Assembly (NCBI GenBank): GCA_001931875.2
Contig: MSJH02000810.1
Location: 941,535-1,005,534 of the forward strand
Direction of reading: 5' to 3'
From: Byssochlamys sp. IMV 00236
Lineage: Eukaryota; Ascomycota; Eurotiomycetes; Eurotiales; Thermoascaceae
Length of the DNA stretch: 64,000 nt
Shown here: positions 10,840 through 22,568 of the stretch, one piece after another
Layout: each line of letters begins with the position of its first letter
Position numbering within the stretch: the stretch's first letter is position 1
The notes under the pieces: generated by a model
The model's input: the letters and a program-made list of their open reading frames with translations, nothing else
Told to the model about the DNA's origin: nothing
The model's database searches: none
Position numbers and translations under genes: made by a program

Positions 10840-12453
10840 ATGGCTTCAACGTTCGACGTGGCCCAGGTGCGATCGCGCTTCCCTGCCTTGAAACAGGACC
10901 AGGTTTTTATGGATAACGCAGGTAGATGAATGTCACAGTTGCGGGTTTTTTTTTTTTGTGTTTTTCCGATGAGATTCAAGAATCACTAATCTGAGGTAAT
11001 GGGTATTAGGAGGTAGCCACGTTCTAGATACGGTGATCGAATCGTGAGTCTTGATTGAGCTTCTTTTTGCGTAGAAATAGCCCTGATTTCCATCCTTAGG
11101 ATCCAGACGTACTTGTCGCGAACAAACGTCCAAATCGGTGCAACATACAACGTGGCCAAGGCATGCACGACTGCCTATAATAATGCGTTTGTACCGGCGG
11201 CTAAGTTCATCAACGCAGGTCCAAATGAGGTATGTACCGTCGATTCTTTTGCATCTGTACCATGTACTGTGCTGGTGATGAGGTCAATGTCGATTCATGC
11301 ACTAAATCATCTCAGATATCCATCGGCATATCCACTACCCAACTCCTCCACAATCTCTCTACTGCGCTCAACTTCGAACCCGGTGACGAACTGATTCTCT
11401 CAAAAGTCAACCACGAAGCCAACATCTCTCCCTGGGTTCGGATCGCCAAGAGACTCGGCCTGACGATCAAATGGTGGTCCGCGACAGATGTGAAGAATCC
11501 TGTCTGCGACCTTGAGGAGCTGAAGAGTCTGCTGTCTGAGAAGACAAGGCTGGTGGCGTGCCCACATGTGTCTAATATCACCGGGACGATAACGAACGTC
11601 AAGGAGATTGCAGCCGCAGTGCATCAATTTCCGAGGGTATGTCAAATGAATTTGGACTATTTCCATCCAGAGTGCAGAGCGCTAACGGCCTTGATACTGA
11701 CAGGCACTACTTTGCGTTGATGGAGTCGCTTTCGCACCTCACCGACACATAGATGTAAAAGAATTAGACGCAGACTTCTATGTATGCAACCGCTTGAGGC
11801 AAGAAGAAAAAACACTTTTGCTGACCACTCCGCAGACCTTCTCCTGGTACAAAGTCCTCGGCCCACACATCTCCCAACTATACGCCTCCTCCCGTGTGCA
11901 CTCCGAGATCACGCCTCTGTGCCATTACTTCAAGGACCCCGTGACCCTGGATATAATGCTGAACCTTGCATCCGCGAACTACGAATTGACCCAAAGCCTT
12001 CCCTGCGTGGTTGAGTACTTTGGCTCAGATATAAAGACAAAGTGGGGACAGATTGCTGCATACGAAGAACAGCTGCAAGAGATTCTTCTCTCATACCTTC
12101 GAAGCAACCCGCGCATTACCATCTACGGAGAGCCGTCTGCAAACAAGGATCTACGAGTCCCCGTTGTCTCATTTACGGTGAAGGGAATGAAAAGTAAGAC
12201 GGTGGTAGACGAAGTGGAGAAGAGGTCGAACTTCGGGTTCCGCAACGGGCATATGTACAGCCATCGACTGCTGCAGGAGATCATGCATCTGGAAGATGTG
12301 GAGGATGGCGTTGTCAGAGTCAGCATGATGCATTACAATACTGGTAAGTGCCGCTCTTTATGCTAGATGATTTCATACATACTGACCGTCTCTACAGAGG
12401 AAGAAGTGAAAGGCCTGGTTAAGGTCTTGGAGGAAGTCATCCTGCCGAATTGA
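10840..12453 (+). CDS. Class V aminotransferase-fold PLP enzyme (cysteine desulfurase / isopenicillin N epimerase-like)
   Basis: Seven exons (10840-10921, 11010-11043, 11100-11229, 11316-11636, 11704-11781, 11836-12343, 12398-12453) splice in phase to 402 residues. The PLP lysine is K221 in FSWYKVLGPH, preceded by the cofactor-holding D in CVDGVAFAPH. HVSNITGTI and NHEANISPW are typical of the cysteine-desulfurase-like subfamily with the SWYK signature. The N-terminus VRSRFPALKQDQVFMDNAG fits the family start. Known relatives act on cysteine, kynurenine or isopenicillin N, but many fungal members have no assigned substrate. None of the surrounding genes points to a pathway. Family confidence is high; substrate confidence is low. 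Confidence 0.88.
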
Positions 12454-12977
12454 AATATCCTGGGAGGATCGAGCCGATAGTAGCAAAAATATAGCATATC
12501 GATATATTATCAACAGCGAGTAGTCCTATCCTCAGTAGTCGTGGAGTAGAAACATTCCTGCCTGAGGCGAACATAGATATACCACGTGACTGTAGACGTC
12601 ACGTGGAGATATGATATCGCAAAAAGTTCCCCGGTAAATTTATATCGCGTCCAGACTTGGAAACAATTTCTCTGGAAATCAGAGCTTCGCTACATCATCA
12701 AGTGCTGAATAGCTTACGGAAGACCACTATCTGTGGCTATCTGTTCCTTTTCTCCGGCACCGGGCCAATTGTTACGCTGCCAAATCCTGACGTCCGAATT
12801 TCACCTCCAGCTCTGACGCATAAAATCCGAGGAGCGAAATTTCGTTCTCCAAAGTGGCCTTTCGTTCTCTCCTGGTGTGAATTTTATCCTGCGGATTGTG
12901 TATAATCAATTCCATCCCTTCTACTGTCCTTTGTCGGGAATTTGAGCCAAGCGTCCACCTAAGGACGAATCAGAAAG
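12454..12977. other. Intergenic spacer / ipi1 promoter
   Basis: 524 bp between tandem genes. It contains the paired E-box inverted repeat listed separately. No gene seen. Confidence 0.5.
12582..12606. promoter_or_regulatory. Inverted pair of CACGTG E-boxes
   Basis: CCACGTGAC (12582-12590) and its exact reverse complement GTCACGTGG (12598-12606) are separated by 7 bp. Each arm is a full E-box of the kind bound by fungal bHLH factors (Cbf1- or Pho4-like). The site lies about 370 bp upstream of ipi1. Confidence 0.5.
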
Positions 12978-14205
12978 ATGGGTTCCAGTCAGAAAAAGAA
13001 GAATGAGAAGAAGAAGGATTTCCAGGTATGTTCCTAACTACTTGAGTATACGTATCATTCAGAAATTGGTCTTGGAGGATAGAACTGACTGCTTGCAGAA
13101 AACGAAGCTGAAGGTCGGGAAGGCAAGGCCGAAGGCTGATAATTTTACAGATACGAGTTTTAGATCGAAAGGTGCGTTTTCTCTTCTTTTCTTCTTCTTC
13201 TCCTCCTTTAATCTACTAAGTTTGAGATTATTCGAGTTTGTTTGTGACATGATTCTAATTTAAACAGCTATCGTCCTAAACCAGCAGTCTCTAACCACTT
13301 CTGCTCCGTCATCTTCGTCGCAGTTCTCTCACCATCTCTCACTACTGTCATCGAAATCAGACTCCCAGCGTCGAGAGTCTCTGGCATATCTGACCACCTC
13401 CGTGTCCTCACGGCCCGTGGACTCTCCTCTCCCGCAACCGGTGAGTGTGATGCTGCCGACTATGCTTCCACTTATTCTGGACGCAAGCAACGGTGTCCGG
13501 ACGCAGCTTCTTAAATTTCTCCGCTCGCTGCCTGAAGCCGAAATTGAGGACCATGTGGCACAATTACTGCCTTATATCCGCGCGGGTATGACACATCTGG
13601 CAGCGGATATTCGTCTGTCTGCCGTGGAGATCCTGTCATGGCTGGTGGAAGTGGCGGGGCCGGAGGTGGTCTCGTCTGCAGGAGGCTGGATTCGGACGAT
13701 TAATTGCTTCCTCTCACTGCTCGGATGGCATACGGATGAATCTTCTAAATGGTCAGCCAATAGAGGCACGTTCGGCAAGGCTGGCAGTGAAGGGAAACCC
13801 ATGGTCAAGGTTCTGCAGGTGTTAGCGGAATTCTTGCGCGCCGGGTTATGTCAGCCAGGTGAAGACGATGTAGACATGGTGGACTCAACAGCTGATGGGG
13901 AGGAGAATCTTGCATTCCCTGTGACTGGCGGCTGGGAATTCCCGCTGTGCGACACGGCGCAGCATATGATTCCTGCCAAGTCCACTCCGTACGCTTACTT
14001 GAACCTGTTCGGACAGCCGCGAGATGAAGAAGGAGAAATGTACGAGACCCGCGAAGACCGCTATCGAGTCTTTTCAGAGAAGTTCAGAAGAGCGATCGAG
14101 CGGGGTGTGGAGAATGCGCGCAAGGAAGGGGGAGAGGCCGGACGAGCGTCTGCTGCAGTGGCCAAGGTGCTGAAGGAAGCAAAATCTGCTGCGTCGGAGT
14201 CGTGA
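12978..14205 (+). CDS. ipi1: Ipi1/TEX10-type pre-rRNA processing factor (Rix1 complex)
   Basis: Three exons (12978-13025, 13099-13171, 13268-14205) give 352 residues. The lysine-rich start MGSSQKKKNEKKKDFQ is followed by KLKVGKARPKADNFTDTSF, a signature of the Ipi1/TEX10 N-terminal domain. Helical repeat-like sequence follows (LPTMLPLILDASNGVRTQ, AADIRLSAVEILSWLVE). In yeast Ipi1 works with Rix1 and Ipi3 in the nucleolus and nucleoplasm on ITS2 processing and 60S maturation, and is also linked to pre-replicative complexes. The Lys/Glu-rich C-terminal helix is typical. All splice phases close without stops, and the length matches fungal orthologues. Confidence 0.92.
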
Positions 14206-14805
14206 TGCGCCTCTTTTGTCAATTCTTCACAAACGTCTGTCCAGCCACGACGCCAATCAACATAGCAGCACCAATAACTACGTTGCGCACAAGCAATTGG
14301 CCACGTTTGGCCTGTGCGTCACTGAATCGCAAATTCGTCTGAACCTGGCATCCCAAGAACTATGACCCTTTACCAGAAGGTCCCACTCGCAGTCTCTTGA
14401 GCCTCGGCGGGTGTACAGGAGGTCTTTTGTGAGGTCTCGAAGCCGCCTGCCGACGGCGGGGTATAAACTGCGATCAATGGCACAATCTGTGTATCTGCTT
14501 GACTGAACGCCACTATTCAGAGGACCTTGGTTTAATTGCCACCGACCATCCGGTACAGCTAACTTGGCTGAGGGTTAGGCAAGGGAAATTTAAGCCATAT
14601 TTGCTAGCGAGTGACGCTACGAGACTATAGATACCCGGATAGCATTATTACGAAAGTCACGGAATGATCACAATCGAAAACTCGTAATCGTGCAAGCGTC
14701 AAGCGCCAAACAAGCCATTCTTTCCTCTGGATCTACTTGCCATTACAGTATTGGGGGATGATTTCCGCAAAACTTGGCGCTGGCCGGGGGCGGGTCTACT
14801 AAGTA
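14206..14805. other. Intergenic spacer between ipi1 and the NCS1 permease promoter
   Basis: 600 bp without a supportable gene. The GATA-site cluster starts immediately downstream. Confidence 0.5.
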
Positions 14806-15037
14806 TTATCTCGCCCGGGGGAACAGTGGAATCAATTAATATCACAGGCCTTCTCTTATCATCAGCAGGAAGTCGCCACGCCATATGAGAGCCGACGGCC
14901 AATTAAGGCCCTGACGATCGTCGTTATTATCAGCCGGGTCGGGCGTTGGGGGTCTAGTCTATTCCGCACGGGGAAGCGCTTATCAGTCCTCCTCGTGGCT
15001 TATCAGCCGTCGCTGTGCTCTATCTTGCTCGCTATCT
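14806..15037. promoter_or_regulatory. Cluster of seven HGATAR (AreA/NIT2-type) sites upstream of the NCS1 permease
   Basis: On the minus strand seven sites fit HGATAR: starts at 14806 (AGATAA), 14856, 14927, 14980 and 15000 (all TGATAA), 15020 and 15032 (both AGATAG). They occupy 232 bp ending about 215 bp before the permease ATG. Paired, closely spaced GATA sites are the usual mark of AreA-activated promoters. The call rests on motif density alone. Confidence 0.7.
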
Positions 15038-15251
15038 GTTGGACGTGCATCCCGACTTCGGTAGAGAAATCTGGCCGTCTGTCCGCTATAATGGAGCTAT
15101 TCGGTAGTGTTTAATACTTTCGAGGCGGATGCGTCGTGTTCTCTGCCGGCAGTTGCAGCGGTAGATATTTACTCGTCCCGTCTGCAGGCTGGTCCTGTTT
15201 TATACGCAATAGAAAGACTCCCCTTGATTGAACTTCGGTGTCGTCGCAGAA

Positions 15252-17144
15252 ATGAAGTTCAAACGGCCCAGTCTCTTCGTCACGCAGCCCAAATCAGCAT
15301 TCGCTGAGGGCAATGCTCGCTGGACGAACCTCGATCTCGACCCGGTGCCTCGTCACATGCGAAAATGGGGAGTCACTAGTTTTATCGGTACGTCTATCAT
15401 CTTATATTCCGAATACATACGTTTCAATGGAGGTGAAATGCTGACTTCATGACTCCCAGCATACTGGATATCCGACGCGTTCAATACCGCAACATGGCAG
15501 TTCGCCAGCAGTATTCTGGCCGTCGGCATGACCTATCGCGAATCCCTCATCATTGTGGCCGTTGCATTTTTCATCATTTCTTTCGTCATATCCGGTAACG
15601 GTGCCATTGGGTCCATCTATCACGTCCCCTTTCCGGTCCTGGCGCGCGCCAGCTGGGGGTTCTGGGGGTCCTACATCGCCATCATATCTCGTGTCATTCT
15701 GGCAGTGTTCTGGTCAGTATTAGCATCTGGGAGCTAAATCCCCCCTTCTCTAACTTTGACCAGGTTCGCCATTCAAAATGTCAACGGTGGAAATGCCGTC
15801 CGAGTCATGATCGGCGCCATCTGGCCCAGCTTTCTGACAATCAAAAACACCATTCCCGAGAACCAGGGCATCACGACGAACGGGATGGTCAGCTTCTTCC
15901 TCTTCTGGCTCGCACAGATCCCTTTCCTGTACATGAGACCGGACAAGCTCCGCTGGTTGTTTATGGCAAAGTCGATCTTTGTTCCTATCGGCTGGATCGC
16001 CATGTTGATCTGGGCTTTTGTCTCAGAGGGTGGTGGAAAGATCTATGACCAGCAACCAACGTTGAAACCAGGCTCGTCCGCATACAGCTGGTTGTTCCTG
16101 GCTAACTTGACTTCGGTCATTGGCAACTATGCCACTCTCAGTGTCAACCAGGTATGCAATCGTCCCTCCCCCGCTACTCTCTCCCTTTCTTCCAAATCAG
16201 CATCAAAAAATGAAATATATCTAATCCAACCCCGAAAACAGTCCGACTTCTCGCGCTACTCCCGCGTCAGCGTAAAATGGCAAATCCTCTACGTCCCTAT
16301 GCTCCCTATCGTCTTCACCTTCATCGCCTTCATCGGCATCACCACCTCCTCCGCAGGCCAAGCACGCTACGGCGGCTCCCTCCCGTGGGATCCCACCGTC
16401 CTGATCAGCTACTGGGACAACCGCGCATGTCGCTTCTTCGCCTCCTTCACCTTCGCCCTCGCCTCTCTGGGAGTCAATATCTCCGCGAACTCCCTCTCCG
16501 CCGCAAACGACTTCACCGCGCTCGCTCCGCGCTTCATCAACATCCGCCGCGGCCAACTTCTCTGCGCCATCTTATCATGGTGTCTCGTGCCCTGGAAAAT
16601 CCTCGCCTCCGCCGGAAACTTCCTCAACTTCATGTCCGCGTATGCGATCTTCCTCGGCCCCATCGCTGCCATCATGTTGTGGGATTATTGGATCATCAAA
16701 CGCAGAAAATACGACTCTTTGGCCCTCTACCAGCCCCAAGGTATATACCAATATGGCCGCTACGGTGTAAACTGGCGCGCCGTGGTAGCGTTCCTCGTTG
16801 GCGTCGGACCCAATTTACCAGGTCTGATCAATTCCGTCAATTCGAGTATCGAAGTCGGTGTGGGTATTCATCCGTATCAATTCGGATGGCTATTGGGGTT
16901 CGTGGCCAGTAGTCTTGTTTATATCACCTTGTCGCATTTCTTCCCCGTGGAGACGATGCTGATTGAGCGCGCCGTTCTGCCGGATGAGATATATGATGCG
17001 AGGGAGATGGCCGTGGAAGGCGTGGAGCCAGTGCCGAGTGATGAGGAGAAGATTGGTTCGGGGGCAAGCATGGGTGAGGCGGTCGAGGTGAATGAGAAGA
17101 GTGGGTTTAAGAGGTTCGTCAAGGGGATAGATCGGATTTTGTAG
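15252..17144 (+). CDS. NCS1-family nucleobase/allantoin/uridine-type permease
   Basis: Four exons (15252-15387, 15460-15712, 15764-16151, 16242-17144) give 559 residues with about twelve hydrophobic segments. NCS1 hallmarks: the N-terminal RWTNLDLDPVPRHMRKWG; WISDAFNTATWQFASSIL for helix 1; a helix 3 region reading FPVLARASWGFWGSY; and QNVNGGNAVRVMIGAIWPSF. SANSLSAANDFTALAPRFI and the IRRGQLLCAIL loop match the fungal Fur (FurA/D/E-like) group. Fur proteins are proton symporters for uracil, allantoin, uric acid or related compounds at the plasma membrane. The exact substrate cannot be read from sequence. The acidic C-terminal tail with lysines is typical of permeases controlled by ubiquitin-dependent endocytosis. 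The promoter carries a dense AreA-site cluster, which suggests nitrogen-repressible expression. Confidence 0.92.
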
Positions 17145-17500
17145 TGCGGTTCTCCCTTTTCTTTTTATTTCGGTTCTATATAAGTAGATAGGTATGAGAA
17201 TATACGATCTGTTTACTTAGTTGATACTTGGTGTTATGTTATGAATAAGGAACATGTTTTGGGTGAGTGATTGCCATTGCCTATTGCTTATACTATGTAT
17301 TGTAACCGTTCATGCTGTTGTGTATTCGAGTCGCACTGCCCATGGCAAGTATGTACTCATCGATGATTCGTCAATTTGCATCAGATGTTTCGTTTTCGTT
17401 TCTCATCATGCCTTACCCGACAGTCATCCTCGCCAGCATGTACATACATACATACATACTACTCCTAATGCCCGCCAAGAGGAAAAAACAAAAGCTCAAG
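17145..17500. other. Convergent 3' spacer
   Basis: 356 bp between the convergent NCS1 permease and CREG-like genes. AT-rich, presumably two 3' UTRs; no gene seen. Confidence 0.5.
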
Positions 17501-18448
17501 TTAGGAGTAATAACCATTCTCACCCGGCAACCTAACATCATCCCAACCACGTCCATCACCGACTCCAGGCAAACTACCCTTACGACGAATCCCCGACCAC
17601 TCAGTGATATTCATCCAACCGATCTGCTGGGTATCTCCAAACCCACCGATCCAATACACATGGGTGACAACCATCTTGGCCCAAAAGCTCTCGTGCGGAG
17701 AGAACTTCTGGTCCGGTAACCAGACTCTCGCGTCGGGGTGTTTAGCCAGATAGCACGATTCGAGAGCCCTCTTCGTGCCTCTGGGTAGGGGGGTTTCGAA
17801 GGGAACTACGTATCCGAATAGCGTCACGCGCGGAAGACCTGCCGGACTGAGTGGGAAACCAGGGTAGATGGGTCGCGTCTCGTCGAGGTGATCCCACCAG
17901 TCGAGAGAAAGGCTGATGTTCGATCCGGCGGCTGTGTTGCGGAAGGTCGTGGAGATTTTTAGACCGACAAATGTCGGGCTGCCGTCTCCGCCGTTGCCGT
18001 CGGGGAGGGCTTCGTCGCAGTCTGCGACGTATTCGGGCAGCGGAACCGATACGCCTGCGACGTCAGGGGGAGCGAAGGAACTGGGCGGGATACGATCTGG
18101 GAAGACGGTCGAGACGACTCCAGTTTTGGCGAGGGCGAGGAGACGACGCGCTCTCAGCGTCGATACCCACCACGACGGACGGGGGAAGGTCGTCTTCTCC
18201 TCTCCATCTTGGCTTCCAACCGTCACTGTATCTGCATTATCCTCATCGGAGGCAGCAGAAGAGTGCAGAAGTAAATCCATGTCATCGTAGATACGCTCCG
18301 GCTGCACCTCCTGTCCTATCACGGCATGCTGAAACGGAGCATCACCCGCATCCACCACAGGGACGCCCAAGACCGGACGCGCGACCTGGCCGAGTACAAG
18401 ACAAGTTGTGAGAAGCTTTGAAATCGACCAGACTCTATCGAGCTCCAT
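17501..18448 (-). CDS. CREG-like / pyridoxamine 5'-phosphate oxidase-like split-barrel protein, probably secretory
   Basis: One uninterrupted frame of 315 residues. The first 30 residues carry a hydrophobic stretch (LLTTCLVLGQVARPVLGVP), consistent with a signal peptide or anchor. The core matches the CREG/Pyrid_oxidase_2 split barrel: RPSWWVSTLRARRLLALAK, GVVSTVFPD, PEYVADCDE, then GSPTFVGLKISTTFRNTAAG with NISLSLDW, and near the end HVYWIGGFGDTQQIGWMNI. Fungal members are extracellular or endomembrane proteins of unknown activity. Mammalian CREG1 is a lysosomal or secreted glycoprotein that does not need FMN. Family assignment is from recognised motif order; cofactor binding is not evident. 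Confidence 0.72.
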   Translation of the reverse strand: MELDRVWSISKLLTTCLVLGQVARPVLGVPVVDAGDAPFQHAVIGQEVQPERIYDDMDLLLHSSAASDEDNADTVTVGSQDGEEKTTFPRPSWWVSTLRARRLLALAKTGVVSTVFPDRIPPSSFAPPDVAGVSVPLPEYVADCDEALPDGNGGDGSPTFVGLKISTTFRNTAAGSNISLSLDWWDHLDETRPIYPGFPLSPAGLPRVTLFGYVVPFETPLPRGTKRALESCYLAKHPDARVWLPDQKFSPHESFWAKMVVTHVYWIGGFGDTQQIGWMNITEWSGIRRKGSLPGVGDGRGWDDVRLPGENGYYS

Positions 18449-20344
18449 GGTTGGAGACGGGAACCTTCGTTTTTTATTCGATCGTCCAAAATACCAATCG
18501 GAGGTCCGGACAGAGGGGGGTTAGGGAAGAAGGGAACCGCAACCCGTTTGCTTAATAGAAGATTTTCAAAGAAGACTGCCGATGAAGCTTCGCAGCAACA
18601 GCAGAAATAAAAAAAAAAAGGGCAAAAGAGAACAATCACAATCACAGTGGGCTGTTCAGCGTCCGAGGATGTTCGTTCGATGTCGTTTGACTAGCGGCGT
18701 GTCGGGTGACGGTCACAGGACATGACGCCAGTGGGTCTGAGTGGGGACCTCGGATCTTATCAAGTTTAACCGCATGATCTTATCTGATATGTACTATCCC
18801 AAGATCAGACTAGCTCATGCTAAGTCAGCGGATTTTCCAAAACGGCCCATCACCTGACTTCCCGAACGTACCCGACAAGTGCCCCGATGTCCTCCGGCCT
18901 CGCTCCACCCCACTTTCCCTCTCCGGCAATAAGAACCTGTCTCCAGCTAGCCCCACGTGGCATGCGGCTAACTTCATGCGGCAAAGCGTCAGCCCAGCTC
19001 GCAACGTGACTCACGCTACCAGCACGTGTCCACGGTCTGGCGGTGGAGAGGAGCTTCGCCACAGTTTGATCGGCGCAATGTAACTTACTCTATATCCAAG
19101 AAAACTGAAGGCGAACTTTTTTGCCCTGTTGTCAGTTAACCATGGATAAGGGTCAGGAGGGGCGCGCACAATATCGAGTAGAGGATCTGGTAGCGAGAAG
19201 ACCACACCACACTTCCCAACTGGAAAAAACAACATCGTGATGACGACGCGGTATGAGTCACAGCATAGGTAACGAGGCCACGGTCCTCCAGAAATCGTCA
19301 CGCCAACAGACCGCCAAGTGTAGGAGAGAGAATTATCGTCGTTGGTGTGAAGAGAGGTCGGATTGCCCTCATGACCACATCAACCTACCTACCTAACTTA
19401 GGTGACTTGCCGCCTATCCTCGCGAGGAGATGGTTGCCTAATGATTAATAATGGGACCTAGTTAGTTAGCGATGGAAAGGGAGATAGGGAATATATGCAA
19501 CTGGGGGTTTAGTAGAATAACTCAGATGTTTCTCAAAAAGTTCCGAAATCGAGAGATAGATCCAAGCTACTTATTTCCAAGGTATTGGCGGTATTGGTTG
19601 ATCAGAAAAACCGATCTGATACTAAGTGATAGAATTGATCAACAGGGTGGAAGCCGGATAATCCCTAATCTATGAAAGAGGAAGACAGGTGATCATATTA
19701 TGGTGGTTGCATTATTGTACTGTACGAATGCCTATTCCTACTTACACCACGAGCGGCCGAAAGAGAGACGAAAGACTGGACGCCGTAGGATGCTCCTCTC
19801 GCTCCGATCCCGCTTTGCTAGGGGAAGCTCCTTCCCGTGCATTCGACCGTAGTCAAAAATGGAGCGTAGCACAAAATAAAACCCCCATCCGTATCGACCG
19901 CGCGCCGGGAACCGATAAGAAACAACATGCGAAAGGGAAAAATCAAAGGAGCAAGCTCCGACAAGAGCCACCTGTGCGGTACATCATACATACAATGAGA
20001 GCGGGACAAGCTTCCCAGTCCCCTCTCCACCAGATAAAGTCGCAGGCAAGAGTAGAAGCATCAGGCACCAGAGACTTGAAAGCAGTCGCTTTTTCCCTTC
20101 GTTTTCCGACGAAACAGCAGGGTATATACACAAGACAATGCTTTTCAGAGTACTCAAGATGAAAGGGAGGACGTCAATGGTCTCAGCCGGACACCACCTG
20201 GTCCTCTGCCGCAAAAGCAAATAAAAAGGAAACAACACCATCTGCTGGTGCAAGCAGATTGCCATAAGCAGTAAAATCAAAAAGAGGTATCTTTTGTTTT
20301 TCGTAAAGAGAGATATGATAGGAAGAAACCTACTTTTCGCTTCT
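18449..20344. other. Intergenic region
   Basis: About 1.9 kb between the CREG-like gene (-) and the cyclin (-). It holds a perfect CCACGTGG at 18953-18960 and another CACGTG at 19023-19028. No frame above 157 codons; the longest ones have no recognisable protein character. The last few hundred bases are probably the cyclin 3' UTR. Confidence 0.5.
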
Positions 20345-22568
20345 TCAGTTAAAGGTCTTGGACCGACCGGCAGCGTTCAGCAGAAACGGCCGGGCCTCGC
20401 TGCCGCAGCATGCACGCTTCAAGCTGCCCGTGCCATGAGGACCGGATAGAGGGACCGGCAAGCGCAGCGAGCCAAACTGAGAAGTGGACGGTGACTGCAA
20501 GCCTTTCGGCTGCGGAAGCATGAAGGACTCAGCAACGTTGCGGTCAGTCAATACTACCGCCTCCGACTTGCCCGGATTGATGCCCATGATCTGGCGGACG
20601 TTGGTCTGCAGAATCATGTCTTCCGACGCGGTGCGACCGCGCTTTCGGCAGCGTCGTGTCTCCGGGACAGGCTCCGGCGTCGGGTGAGAGCGGGGTACAG
20701 CGCCCGATAGCTCACAGAGACCCTGAGCGGCTTCGTGGGCAGTTAAATCGATGGGAGTATTCAACGAGAAATTGGACAGATCCGGCACCTGCGGTGCAGA
20801 ACCAACGTACGATTCCGGGGAGTTGTAGATTCCCGCTAGCGCTGTCTCATCGATCGGAGAGGCAATGATCAGGTTCTTCCGGCACTCCTTCAGCGCGTTG
20901 TTGGCGCAGCGACGAGTCGCCTTGATAGCCAGCCGAGACTGGATAGGCGCGCAAGTCCCAGACGCACTCGACGAGATGGAGGAAGAGCGGGAAGAACGCG
21001 ACGACATCGACGAGACATCGGAGACCATCGACTCTGGAGACGAGGCGGACGAAGTCGATCGCGCCAGAGAGGAGCGACGCATCGCCGTGGGGTAGCCATC
21101 GTAGGTTACCGACCGGCCAGAAAACGACGGGGGCGGGCGCTGATCGAGCGTCGAACGCGCCGTGCACAGGCTCTGAGCTTGCGACATCGCTGAACAGATG
21201 GATGGCCTCCGCGGATAGAAACCGCTGACACTCACAGCAGGAGTGGAAGCGGCGCTCGACTGAGGCGTCATCTGAGGAGTCGGTAGCAAGCCAGGTCGGG
21301 GAAGCGCAGGCAGAGATGGGTTGTGATACTCCAATCGAGGGGTCGGCTCGAGAGTGAGAGGGATGTTGCGAGCGCATGTCGGGGTCTGCTCGTGGGAAGA
21401 CGAGAGACTCGGTGTCGACATCTCGCTGCAGGGTGCTTCCGCAGCACAGTCCATCTCGAAGCTTCCGAAACCCCAGGGGCTGACGGGTTCGGGATCGACA
21501 AAATCAAGCTCAGGCGTGAGCTTGGGAATGATCGTGCGCCAGCACTGACCGTCCGCGGGAGGCGGCGCTCCAGCACCAGGAGTGTACCTGAGGACAATGT
21601 CTGTCCAGCGCTGGAACGTACTCTCCGGGATGTGCAACCTCCAGCTCACGGCGTCGAGAAACATCAGTTCGTTCTGGTTGATCTCGACCGTGTTGAGGCC
21701 CGAAATCTTGCTCCAGGCTCGGGCGGAGTAGTTGCGGTCCTGTAGATACTTGGACGCGAGGATCAAGGCGGCGAGAAACATGCGTCGACCGCACTGCATG
21801 GCGCGTGCGAGCGGCTTATCCCTAGGCTGTTCCATTGTGAAATCATGTTTGGGCACATGGGGTCTGATCTTGATCAGATAATAGAGCGCCACCTGCAGAG
21901 TACTGTAACTTGTGCGGGATCGCCTGAGCGTTTCCTGAATGAAGGTACGCAGAGGCAGAACTCCCTTGCAGCCCAGGGTAGAATCGCCGCGAAGAGAGAC
22001 GACCGACAACGGCCATATCGTCTCGACTATTTGCGCCGCAGTATCTTCAAATGTGGATCTCAGCGGATGAACTTATCACGTGTCCACATTCAAGAGTTTG
22101 AGACTTACCGACGAGATTATCGACGAAGTTCACTTTCCGCTCACATTGACGAACAAGAGACGGCGGGGCGCGCACGCAAGAGGGAGCACCGTTCGATGAG
22201 ACACCAAGGCTGTTGGTACGTCGAGGGTTCTTCCGCAACTCAGGCGGCACTGCCGTGTCAGCCACTTTGGGAACATTTGCCCTCACACTTCCCCGGGGGT
22301 AACGGGAACTCGATTCACTTGATTGAGCCAGGCCTCTTCCGGTCACCGGCGTCTCACCAGACGCTTCGTTCTCCCAGATGACATCTACCATGTGAGTGGA
22401 CGATGAAGAGATCGAACTCTGAGAGGAGACGCAGTCAAGGGAGAAGATAGATGAGGACGATGATGAGGCGGATGAAGCGATGGATGAGGTGTAAGGGTGA
22501 ACATTCTGCGCTTTCTGCTGAATGCTCGGGTTTGAGTAGGTCAAACCCAAAACGTCCATTCCTGTCAT
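20345..22568 (-). CDS. Pho85-type (PCL/Pho80-like) cyclin
   Basis: Two exons (22568-22109, 22044-20345) give 719 residues; the 64-bp intron starts GTAAGT and ends TGAAG. The cyclin box spans about residues 150-290 and reads across the splice as NLV|DTAAQIVETIWPLS, then PLRTFIQETLRRSRTSYSTL, FLAALILASKYLQDRNYSAR, and NELMFLDAVSWRLHIP. This form is typical of the Pcl/Pho80 cyclins that bind Pho85 (PhoA/PhoB in Aspergillus). The flanks are long, Ser/Pro-rich and low complexity, with SSS/SSASS tracts on both sides, and the protein is larger than yeast Pcl cyclins. The start ATG at 22568 is the first in frame. Family confidence is high; which Pcl subgroup is unclear. Confidence 0.88.

Noticed and set aside
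20847..21377. 176-codon frame overlapping the cyclin gene in another reading frame
   Set aside because: Same strand, shifted frame, within the well-supported cyclin exon; composition is that of a shadow frame.
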